A DNA stretch of 13,774 nucleotides. Source: DATAFT01 sp035544635. Its GTDB lineage: Bacteria; Acidobacteriota; Thermoanaerobaculia; Multivoradales; Multivoraceae. Of this stretch, positions 7,269-13,495 are shown piece by piece. Positions within the stretch are counted from its first letter, which is position 1, and each line of letters opens with the position of its first letter. Where the stretch lies: positions 1-13,774 of the forward strand of contig DATKDQ010000338.1 of the NCBI GenBank assembly GCA_035544635.1, written 5' to 3'. The notes below the pieces were generated by a model, which did no database searches, was not told the DNA's origin, and worked only from the letters and a program-made list of their open reading frames with translations. Position numbers and translations under genes: made by a program.

Positions 7269-10193
7269 TCACCGGACCGCGCGATACAGCGCGCCGTCGT
7301 CGTTTTCCCAGATCAGCTCGAGGTCGCGCCGGTCGACGCGCGTGCGGTACGCGATCCAGTAGTCGCCCTCCCAGGCCTGGCCCGCCGGCACGACGTGATG
7401 CCGTGGCAGGAGATAGGCCGCCCACATCGCGCGGTACGCGCTCTGCGTTCCGGGCAGGTCCACGCCGGCGAACGCCACCCGGCTCCCGTCGGGGATCCGC
7501 GACGCGGCGAGCTCGAGGAACGCGGCCATCTTCTTCGCCGGCGGGCTCGCGAGCCGCCAGCCCGCGGGATTCAGCTCGCGGAACGCGTTCGGCCCGCGCA
7601 CCCAGTAGGGCCGCAGCGCCGCCATCGTCTCGTGGGCGAGGCTCACGGCGAGATAGAGCGCGAGCGCCGCGGCGAGCACCCAGGCCGGACGCGGGCGGCG
7701 GCGCGCGCGCCGGGGCGCGAGCGAGAACGCCAGGCGCGGGCGATCGAACGCCAGGAGCGCCGCCACAGCGATCACCGCGATCGCGGCGAGCGAGACACCC
7801 CAGAGGAAGCCCGGCGGCCGGTAGCCGAGCGTGATCTCCTCGACGCCCGGCGGCACCCGTATTCCGAGAAAGGCGCCGTTGACCCGCAGCCGCTCGAGGC
7901 GGGCTCCCGCCGACCCCACCGCCGAGGCGCCGCCGGCCGCGCCCGAGCGCGCGCTCCAACCGGCGGGGCCGGGGATCGAGGTCGCCACCAGGCCGCCCGC
8001 CGGCATCGCGACGCGGAGCTGGATTCGCCCCGGGCGCCAGGCCACCACCTCGACCGAGCGCGGCTGCCATCGTCTGGCCGGTGGGCGCCACCCCTCCACC
8101 TCCTGGTCGAGCAGCGCCACCCGCCGCGGGTCGCGCTGGCTCGCGATCCAACGCTCGAGCTGATCCGCGCGCACCACGTCGGCCGCCGTCGGCACGAACA
8201 CCCGCGGCAGCGCGTCGCGGTTGCGCAGCAGGCGGAAGGTGCCGAGCTCACCCACGTCGATGCGCTCGAGCGTCGCCGGCACCGGGCGATAGCCGGGCGC
8301 GCCGGGCCGGGTCGAGTAGGACACCACGCTGCGCACGCCGAGGTAGTCGAGCAGCGGATGATCGAGGTTCGCGAGCGGGCTGAAGTAGCGCCGCGCCGGC
8401 GCGAAGTCGAACGCCGCCTCCAGCACGCGCGCATAGTCGCGCGGCGCGAGCGGGTTGTGGGGGCGGGGCTCGTCGAGCCCGTAGACCGCCAGCAGCGAGG
8501 GATAGACGGCGAGATCCTCGCCGGTCGCGCGCCAGGGGCCTCCCGGCGCCGCAGCCTCGCGCCGCAGCCGCTCGATCGCGGGCGTCGCCGGATAGAACGC
8601 GGCGGTGTTTCCGCGCGGCAGCAGGAGATGCGCCCACGGCGCGAGGTCCGCGATCAGCACCGCCGCCAGCAGCACGCCCGCCGTCCGCGGCCGGCTCCGG
8701 CCGACCCACACCGCGACGGCGATCCCGATCCAGAGCAGTGCGCTGGCGAGGCGCGCGTCGGCGCGCAGCGAGAGCGCCGCGATCGGCACCAGGGCGATCA
8801 CCGCCCAGGGCGAGAGCCGGCCGACGGCTGGGCCCGCCCCTGGGAGGCGGCGTGGGACCAGCGGGTCGATGCCGAGGGCGGCCGCGATCCAGAGCCCGAG
8901 CGCGACCAGCGGCAGCAGGCGGCCGGTGGCGGCGAGCCCGGCGCCGGGGGTGGCGGCGAGCACGGCACGTAACGGCAGGAAGCCCGCGGCGAGCGCGAGC
9001 CCCACCAGCGAGGTGAGGAGGAACGGCAGCGCGCGGCGGCGCCGGCGGCCGACCAGGGCCAGCACGGCTCCGGCGAGCGCGACCAGCCCGGCGTACCCAC
9101 CCTCGGCCTCGGCCCAGTTGAGCGTTCCTCGGATCAGCCCACGGAAGGGACGGCCCAGCGCGTGCGATCCCAGCGGGGCCTCGAGCAGGACGGCGTCGCG
9201 CGGCAGAAACCAGGTTCGCGGCGCCCAGTCCAGCGTCTCGAGCGGCACGCGAGCGTGCGCCAGCTCCTCGAGCCGCTGCGCCTCCGGCAGGCGAACCAGG
9301 AAGGGAGCCAGGACCGGCGCCGCCAGCGCCCCGCCGAGCACCACGGCGAGGACGCCGCCGGCCGCCGCGCGGGCGGGGATCGGCCGGCGCCCGAGGAGCG
9401 CCGCCCAGACCGCCGCGCACGCGAGACCGAACGCCGCGACCTCGGGGTTGCCCGACAGGAGGAGGCAGGCGACCAGGACCGCCGCCCCGGCCACCATCCG
9501 ATCCGCTCGCGGCCATCCGCGGCCGCGACGGGTGGTCCTTCGAGCCGCTCCGGGCGACCGCACGATCCGGAGCGCCGCCAGCGCCACCCACGGGACCCAG
9601 GCCACGGTCGTGCTCGGCGGCAGGAGCGCCCAGGCCTGGATGCCTCCGGACAGCGCGAAGCCGAGCCCGGCGAGCGTGGCGGCGAGCGACCCCACGCCGA
9701 GCGCCCGCGCCAGCAGCCAGGTCCCCTCGAGCGCGATCGTCATCTTGAGCGCGAGGCTCGCGGTGAGGTGGTGCTGGATCGGGAGCGGACGGCTCAGGAA
9801 CGCGATCGGCGAGAGCGCGCCGCTCTGCGGGTTGAGCCAGGGGGAGCTGCCCCCCTCGAGGCTGTCGGACCAGAGCGGGAGCCGGCGGTCCGCGAGCGCG
9901 TGGCGGACCTCGAGCTCCCACGGCAGGAGCTGGTAGACGACGTCGTTGAGCACGGCGTACGGATCGGGGACTCCGAGCGGAGCCGCGCCCGGCACCGCAC
10001 TCGAGAGGTCGTCGCTCGGGACCAGGAGCCGGCTGGTGAGGAGCCAGGGCGACAGGAAGAGGAGCGGGAGGCCGATGCCGGCGGCGGCGACGCGTGCCGG
10101 CAGCCGCGACCCGAGCAGCCGGGCGGCGAGCCACAGGAAGACCTGCGCGACGCCGAGCACCGCGAGCAGGAGAACGAGCTCCCGCGGTGTCAT
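7269..10193 (-). CDS. YfhO-like multi-pass membrane protein with an extra C-terminal domain
   Basis: The 974-aa integral membrane protein resembles the YfhO family (GT-C-like proteins; characterised members take part in glycosylation of cell-envelope polymers). Residues 1-60 hold two hydrophobic segments. A periplasmic-type loop with LPWELEVRHALADRRLPLWSDSLEGGSSPWLNPQSG follows, which is the family's typical acidic/aromatic first loop. Many hydrophobic helices then run to ~residue 520. A soluble region of ~250 residues follows, ending in the family-like PAGWSARS...VNGAFLGIRVPPGVEEITLGYRPP. After another membrane segment comes an unusual ~125-residue C-terminal stretch, past a further hydrophobic helix (WVLAAALALYLAVSLAHE), containing PDGSRVAFAGVDLPGTQSAYRAMWAAYLLPRHHVVP. 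The ATG lies 6 nt after the zinc-ribbon gene's stop, with GAGG just upstream, so translation is probably coupled. The exact glycan substrate cannot be told. Confidence 0.75.
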   Translation of the reverse strand: MTPRELVLLLAVLGVAQVFLWLAARLLGSRLPARVAAAGIGLPLLFLSPWLLTSRLLVPSDDLSSAVPGAAPLGVPDPYAVLNDVVYQLLPWELEVRHALADRRLPLWSDSLEGGSSPWLNPQSGALSPIAFLSRPLPIQHHLTASLALKMTIALEGTWLLARALGVGSLAATLAGLGFALSGGIQAWALLPPSTTVAWVPWVALAALRIVRSPGAARRTTRRGRGWPRADRMVAGAAVLVACLLLSGNPEVAAFGLACAAVWAALLGRRPIPARAAAGGVLAVVLGGALAAPVLAPFLVRLPEAQRLEELAHARVPLETLDWAPRTWFLPRDAVLLEAPLGSHALGRPFRGLIRGTLNWAEAEGGYAGLVALAGAVLALVGRRRRRALPFLLTSLVGLALAAGFLPLRAVLAATPGAGLAATGRLLPLVALGLWIAAALGIDPLVPRRLPGAGPAVGRLSPWAVIALVPIAALSLRADARLASALLWIGIAVAVWVGRSRPRTAGVLLAAVLIADLAPWAHLLLPRGNTAAFYPATPAIERLRREAAAPGGPWRATGEDLAVYPSLLAVYGLDEPRPHNPLAPRDYARVLEAAFDFAPARRYFSPLANLDHPLLDYLGVRSVVSYSTRPGAPGYRPVPATLERIDVGELGTFRLLRNRDALPRVFVPTAADVVRADQLERWIASQRDPRRVALLDQEVEGWRPPARRWQPRSVEVVAWRPGRIQLRVAMPAGGLVATSIPGPAGWSARSGAAGGASAVGSAGARLERLRVNGAFLGIRVPPGVEEITLGYRPPGFLWGVSLAAIAVIAVAALLAFDRPRLAFSLAPRRARRRPRPAWVLAAALALYLAVSLAHETMAALRPYWVRGPNAFRELNPAGWRLASPPAKKMAAFLELAASRIPDGSRVAFAGVDLPGTQSAYRAMWAAYLLPRHHVVPAGQAWEGDYWIAYRTRVDRRDLELIWENDDGALYRAVR

Positions 10194-10199
10194 GAGGCC

Positions 10200-10556
10200 T
10201 CAGTCTTTCGAGTCTTGCGCGCCCTTCGCGGCGGGCTCGGGCTTGGTCTCGGGCTTGGGCTCGGGCTTGGGCTCGGGCTTGGTCTCGGGCTTGGGCTCGA
10301 TCTTCTTGGCGGAGCCGGCGCTCGAGTCGTCGCCACCGGACTCCGAGGAGTCGCTCGATCGCGCCGCCGACTCGCCCTTGCGGGCGTAGTCGGTCACGTA
10401 CCAGCCGGAGCCCTTGAACTGGAACGCCGGCGCCGAGATCTTCTTGCGCAGCGGTCCTCCGCACTTGGGACACACCACGAGGGGCGGGTCGCCCATGCGC
10501 TGGATCGCCTCGGTGGTCTCCGCGCACTGCTCGCAGAGGTAATCGTAGATCGGCAT
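10200..10556 (-). CDS. FmdB-type zinc-ribbon protein with a Lys-Pro-Glu-Pro repeat tail
   Basis: The 118-aa product starts MPIYDYLCEQC, the near-universal opening of FmdB-family putative regulators. Two CxxC pairs (Cys8/Cys11 and Cys29/Cys32) form the zinc ribbon. Family members are ~70-110 aa and often end in low complexity. Here residues from about 62 on are Ser/Asp-rich, then KPETKPEPKPEPKPETKPEP, encoded by five 12-bp tandem units. The biochemical function of FmdB proteins is unsettled; the name derives from a formamidase operon regulator. It is the first gene of the probable operon with the YfhO-like gene (6 nt gap) and xdhC. The start is fixed by the conserved MPIY; no strong Shine-Dalgarno is visible before it, and repeat copy C lies 32 nt upstream. 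Confidence 0.85.
   Translation of the reverse strand: MPIYDYLCEQCAETTEAIQRMGDPPLVVCPKCGGPLRKKISAPAFQFKGSGWYVTDYARKGESAARSSDSSESGGDDSSAGSAKKIEPKPETKPEPKPEPKPETKPEPAAKGAQDSKD
10236..10295. repeat. Five-unit 12-bp tandem repeat within the zinc-ribbon gene
   Basis: Five consecutive copies of CTCGGGCTTGG(G/T) occupy 10236-10295, differing only at the last base (T,G,G,T,G). They keep the frame and encode repeated KPEP/KPET units in the tail of the FmdB-type protein. A run like this is prone to copy-number change by slippage. Confidence 0.9.
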
Positions 10557-10588
10557 GCGTAGCTGCTGTACGGGTGTCCCGCCGGCAA

Positions 10589-10647
10589 GCTCCGGAAATG
10601 GTGTTTACCATTTCCTCCGCTAGCCATGTCTCCCGCCGAGACGGCGG
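10589..10647 (-). repeat. Two-hairpin intergenic repeat, copy C (diverged)
   Basis: Read on the minus strand, hairpin 1 is CCGCCG/CGGCGG with a 3-nt loop (10647-10633). A 12-nt linker follows. Hairpin 2 (10620-10589) has closing GC/GC, the GGA/GGA internal loop, a 9-bp stem GGAAATGGT/ACCATTTCC and loop AAAC. The architecture equals copies A and B, while both stems differ in sequence yet stay fully paired. It lies in the divergent gap between the zinc-ribbon gene and moeA. Confidence 0.65.
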
Positions 10648-10650
10648 CGG

Positions 10651-10659
10651 AGTATAGCA
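10651..10659 (-). promoter_or_regulatory. Possible extended -10 promoter for the zinc-ribbon/yfhO/xdhC operon
   Basis: On the minus strand the bases read TG-C-TATACT, a good extended -10 element, without a recognisable -35. Transcription would start near 10644 and run toward the zinc-ribbon gene. That start would fall inside hairpin 1 of repeat copy C, which would leave only hairpin 2 in the leader. This is motif-level evidence only. Confidence 0.3.
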
Positions 10660-10666
10660 TTGCCCG

Positions 10667-11878
10667 ATGCTCCCTCCCGCCGAGGCGTGGCGCCGCATCG
10701 AGCCCCACGCGCGGGCGCTCGCGCCCGAGATCAGCCGGCGCGCGGCGGCCGCCGGCCGGGTCCTGGCCGATGATCTCCGCGCCCTCGCCGACGTGCCCGG
10801 CGGCGACGTCTCGGCGATGGACGGCTACGCGCTCGGGAGCGACGTCGCGGCGAACGACATCCTGCCGGTGTCCGGCATGATCGCGGCCGGCGCGGCCCCG
10901 GGCGCCAGCCTCTCCCCCGGCTCCGCGGTGCGCATCATGACCGGAGCTCCGGTGCCGGCCGGTGCCGATCGCGTGGTGCCCGTGGAACACACCGACGGCG
11001 GCGCCGAGCGCGTCGCGCTCAGGGCGCCGGTCGAAGCCGGCGCGAACATCCGCCGTCAGGGCGAGGTGATGCGCCACGGCGCGCCGCTCTTGCCCGCCGG
11101 GACGCTCCTGACCCCGGGAGCGCTCGCGCTCCTCGCCACCCACGGATACGGCGAGGTGCCGGTGGTCGGAGCGCCGCGGGTCGCGATCCTGACCACCGGC
11201 GACGAGGTGGTCGCCCCCGAGGCCACCCCCGCGCCCGGCCAGCTCCGCGACTCCCACACCGACTTCCTCACCGCCGCCTGCTGGTCGATCGGCGCCCGCC
11301 CGCACTCGCTCGGCATCGCTCCCGACGACGCCGGCGTCCTGCGGCGCAAGCTCGCCGAAGGGCTCTCGAGCGACGTCGTGATCGTGTCGGGCGGCGTCTC
11401 GATGGGCGAGCTCGACCTGGTCGAGGGGGTGCTCGCCGAGCTCGGCTGCGAGCCGCTCTTCGACGCGATCGCGATCCAGCCCGGAAAGCCGATGGTGGCG
11501 GCGGTGCACGCCGGCGGCCTGCTGTTCGCCCTGCCCGGCAATCCCGCCTCGGCGATGGTCTGCTTCTGGCTCCTGGTGCGCCCCGCGCTGCGGCGCCTCT
11601 CCGGCCTGCCCGACGCGTACTGGCGCGAAGCCCTGCGCGGCACGTTGACGGCGCCCCTTCCCGCCGCGCGCGACCGCGATCGCTTCCTGCCGGCACGGGT
11701 CCGTTTCACCGGCGGCGAGGCCCGGGTCGAGCCGCTCATCCCGCTGGGATCGCACGACCTCGCCGCCTACGCGCGCGGCACGGCGCTGGTGCGCGCGCCC
11801 GCCGGGTCGCCCGAGCGGCGGGCGGGCGAGGCGTGCGAGATCCTGCCGCTGGTCAACTGGGCGAACGCGGAGATCTAG
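10667..11878 (+). CDS. moeA: Molybdopterin molybdenumtransferase MoeA
   Basis: The 403-aa product is of normal MoeA length and catalyses insertion of molybdate into adenylated molybdopterin to form Moco. Family motifs appear in order: SAMDGYA at 49-55, GAPVPAGADRVVPVE (~102-116), the NIRRQGEV region (family IRxxGED), TGDEV at 177-181 opening the MoCF-type domain, GGVSMG at 242-247, IQPGKPM, and LPGNPAS at 289-295. The C-terminal domain IV (~320-403) completes the protein. The start chosen is the ATG giving the usual MoeA N-terminus; a GGAG lies 14 nt upstream, too far for an ideal ribosome site. It is divergent from the operon that ends with xdhC, so two Moco-related genes occur in one neighbourhood. 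No other moa/mob genes are visible. Confidence 0.95.
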   Translation: MLPPAEAWRRIEPHARALAPEISRRAAAAGRVLADDLRALADVPGGDVSAMDGYALGSDVAANDILPVSGMIAAGAAPGASLSPGSAVRIMTGAPVPAGADRVVPVEHTDGGAERVALRAPVEAGANIRRQGEVMRHGAPLLPAGTLLTPGALALLATHGYGEVPVVGAPRVAILTTGDEVVAPEATPAPGQLRDSHTDFLTAACWSIGARPHSLGIAPDDAGVLRRKLAEGLSSDVVIVSGGVSMGELDLVEGVLAELGCEPLFDAIAIQPGKPMVAAVHAGGLLFALPGNPASAMVCFWLLVRPALRRLSGLPDAYWREALRGTLTAPLPAARDRDRFLPARVRFTGGEARVEPLIPLGSHDLAAYARGTALVRAPAGSPERRAGEACEILPLVNWANAEI

Positions 11879-11903
11879 CGGCTCCCGTCTTCGGAGCTGC
11901 GGG

Positions 11904-11939
11904 CTCCCCCGAGACTCCTCGCGACGAGTGCCCGGGGAG
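11904..11939. terminator. Imperfect 36-bp palindrome after moeA, possible terminator
   Basis: CTCCCC (11904-11909) pairs with GGGGAG (11934-11939). Inside, ACTC-c-TCGCGA-c-GAGT is symmetric about the same centre (11921.5), apart from the unpaired C-C positions. It begins 26 nt after the moeA stop, in the gap between convergent genes, so it could end transcripts from either side. There is no adjacent T tract. Confidence 0.4.
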
Positions 11940-11954
11940 AGCTCGGACACTGCG

Positions 11955-11974
11955 TTTTGAACATCTGTTCAAAA
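11955..11974. promoter_or_regulatory. Perfect operator-like palindrome GAAC-N4-GTTC
   Basis: TTTTGAAC and GTTCAAAA form perfect 8-bp arms around ATCT in an AT-rich patch. The core GAAC-N4-GTTC equals the LexA box described for Gram-positive bacteria, and similar palindromes are bound by TetR-type repressors. It lies between the 3' ends of two convergent genes, with no gene start within reach, which is unusual for an operator. An alternative is part of a bidirectional 3'-end signal. Confidence 0.35.
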
Positions 11975-12039
11975 TATGAACCGGCGGTAGCTCGGGAAGG
12001 ACGGGACACCGCACGCGTCTGCAAGCGCCGGCGCCGGTG

Positions 12040-12063
12040 AGCAGCCGAGCGCGCTCGGCTGCT
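12040..12063. terminator. Perfect 24-bp palindrome overlapping the FG-GAP/dockerin-like stop codon
   Basis: AGCAGCCGAGCG (12040-12051) is followed by its exact reverse complement (12052-12063). As RNA it folds into a 10-bp stem with a CGCG loop. Its end covers two bases of the stop codon (12062-12064) of the minus-strand gene. Position suggests a transcription terminator for that gene, again without a T tract. Confidence 0.4.
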
Positions 12064-12718
12064 ACGGCGGCGGCTTCAAGCGGTCGAGGAAGGCCTTGAC
12101 CTCGACCGGATCGGTGCGCGTGGCGTTGGCACCGAGGGCGCCCTCGACCAGCATCGAGCCGGAGAAATTCAACAGATAACGCAGCACCACCAGACCATCG
12201 CCCAGCGCACCGAGCTGGTCGTCGCCGTCGACGTCGAAGGCGGCGCCGAGGCGCGCGAGGTAGAGCTCGATCTCGGGACCTGAGCGGGTGGCCTCTGCGC
12301 CGACCGCGTCCTCGAGCAGCGCGTTCCCCGTGAAGCCGAAGAGATAGCGGATGAAGAGCAGGCCATCGGTCTCCGCCACCGCCTCGCCGTCGCCGTCGAT
12401 GTCGAGCAGGGGGCGCTCGAGCAGCGCGGCGCCGCTGATGAGGAGGAGGTTGCCGACGTCCGCGGCGGGAAGCAGCTCGCCCGGGTTCTCGGGATCCGCC
12501 ATGAAGCCGTTTCCCTCCATCTCGTTGATCAGGAGGTCGGGGACGCCGTCCAAGTCGACGTGACCGCCGGCGGCGCTGTAGCAGAGCGTGTCTCCTCCGT
12601 CGCCTCCGTTCCTTGCGAAGGCACCCTGAATCTCGACGATGCGCACCGCCTCCGGTGACGGCAGGTTCGCCGGCGCGAGGTCGACGAGTGCCGGCCAGAG
12701 CCATAGAGACGGGTCAGC
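12062..12718 (-). pseudogene. C-terminal remnant of an FG-GAP protein with dockerin-like EF-hand repeats
   Basis: The open frame (12718-12062) is preceded in frame by a stop at 12721-12719. It begins WPALVDLAPANLPSPEAVRIVEIQGAF and continues with DLDGVPDLLINEMEGNG, an FG-GAP/integrin-alpha-type calcium-loop repeat of extracellular proteins. Two dockerin-like EF-hand repeats follow: DIDGDGEAVAETDGLLFIRYLFGF and DVDGDDQLGALGDGLVVLRYLLNF. No signal peptide or usual N-terminal repeats are present, so most of the gene is missing. In the neighbouring frame, just upstream, ELTRLYGS would join naturally to LPALVDLA, as in the usual YGS-xx-LPA-xIDLA pattern. That implies a one-base deletion (or two-base insertion) near 12695-12702. 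An internal ATG/GTG start (for example the one at 12646) could still yield ~194 aa. Assembly error is an alternative cause. Confidence 0.6.
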
Positions 12719-12839
12719 TCATCGGCGGGCGTGCCAAAGGCCAGAAGGTCGATCACCCGGGTCGGCTCGCCTCGCGCCGCCATCGAGTGCGCGCCCATCT
12801 TCGGAGCGAACGCGTCCGACAAGGCGCGGCCACGCGGAA
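12719..12839 (-). other. Probable coding remnant upstream of the FG-GAP fragment
   Basis: On the minus strand the frame reading SDAFAPKMGAHSMAARGEPTRVIDLLAFGTPADELTRLYGS is open and protein-like. Its last residues connect to the FG-GAP remnant after a one-base frame change. It has no start or signal of its own and begins right after the stop of the deleted phyH gene. I do not recognise its upstream part; it may be residual FG-GAP sequence joined here by a deletion. Confidence 0.3.
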
Positions 12840-13271
12840 TCAACCATCGGGATGCGCTCCCGCCACCACCCCGCCCTCCACCGCGCGCGTGTCCTCGAGG
12901 AACTTCGCCGGGTGCCGGCCGTCGACGTAGCCGAGCAGGCTGCCGTGGGGACCGATCGAGATGGCGGTGGGCGCGCTCAGGAGGAAACCGGGGCCGAGCA
13001 TGCGCTCGACCACGGCGAGCAGCAGCGGATCGACTGCCTGGGCGTCGAAGGCCCGGGTCTTGGCGAAGAGGGCGTAGACGCGCCGCGTGGTGAAGCCTTC
13101 GAACGAGTTGCGGCCGGTGGGAACGGCGGCGAGCACGCGCTCGATGTCGGCCTTCTTGCGGCGCACGTCGTCGCCGTCGAGAAACCGCTCGATCACCGCC
13201 AGGCCGTGCTCCTCGAGCGCGGCGAGCACCAGGTCGGGCGTGGTGGTCGCCGGAAGTCGTGGAATCGTCAT
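12840..13271 (-). pseudogene. PhyH-type dioxygenase with its catalytic middle deleted
   Basis: From the ATG at 13271 the frame gives 143 aa; PhyH-family proteins are usually ~260-300 aa. The first ~107 residues (LEEHGLAVIERFLDGDDVRRKKADIERVLA ... VERMLGPGFLLSAPTAISIGP) match the normal N-terminal half of phytanoyl-CoA dioxygenase-like proteins. The next residues, HGSLLGYVDGRHPAKFLED, resemble the family's C-terminal end (YxxxPPxxGYVDGRHPxxxL). The ~120-130 residues between, which hold the Fe(II)/2-oxoglutarate ligands (HxD and the distal His and Arg), are absent, with the join near 12945-12953. The frame survives, so a short protein may be made, but it cannot be an active dioxygenase. A GGAGG ribosome site 8 nt before the ATG comes from repeat copy B. 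The boundaries rest on my recall of family sequences. Confidence 0.6.
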
Positions 13272-13278
13272 CGCAGCC

Positions 13279-13343
13279 GCCTCCGGAACGTGCTGAGTAG
13301 CACGTTCCTCCGGCTCGTTGCTGGTTGGCGCCGAGGACGGCGC
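13279..13343 (-). repeat. Two-hairpin intergenic repeat, copy B (uninterrupted)
   Basis: On the minus strand: hairpin 1 GCGCCG/CGGCGC with loop TCCT (13343-13328); a 13-nt linker; hairpin 2 (13314-13279) with GCC/GGC closure, GGA/GGA internal loop, 10-bp stem GGAACGTGCT/AGCACGTTCC and loop ACTC. It is 59/65 identical to copy A without its insertion and represents the empty site. It ends 7 nt before the phyH start codon. The rest of the gap (13344-13495) holds only a small GGCGC-TTC-GCGCC hairpin at 13345-13357 and no recognisable gene. Confidence 0.75.
13280..13284 (-). promoter_or_regulatory. Shine-Dalgarno GGAGG of the phyH-like gene, carried by repeat copy B
   Basis: GGAGG on the minus strand lies 8 nt before the ATG at 13271, ideal spacing. 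It comprises part of the internal loop and of the closing stem at the 3' edge of hairpin 2. Folding of the repeat could therefore hide it or expose it. This also supports the start codon chosen. Confidence 0.55.
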
Positions 13344-13495
13344 TGGCGCTTCGCGCCGCACACAATGGAACGTTGACTCGGACACATTCCCAACGGGCAA
13401 TCGTTCTCGGTCCTCGAGACCAGGCGATCTTACCGCCGCAGGGAGCGAACCTTCACCCGCCCCACCACGGAACGCGCGGCCGGGGAGGCTGCCGG

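Noticed and set aside
7395..8972. 525-codon plus-strand frame opposite the YfhO-like gene
   Set aside because: It is compositionally a shadow (Arg/Gly/Ala/His-rich) with no domain, while the minus strand shows coherent membrane helices.
8248..10698. 816-codon minus-strand frame covering the zinc-ribbon and YfhO-like genes in another frame
   Set aside because: It is Arg/Ala/Pro/Gly-rich and out of frame with the recognisable MPIYDYLCEQC and YfhO-like sequences.
11853..12704. 283-codon minus-strand frame starting MALAGTRRPRAGEP
   Set aside because: It is the third frame of the FG-GAP remnant: Arg-rich with no EF-hand pattern, running past the palindrome at 12040-12063.
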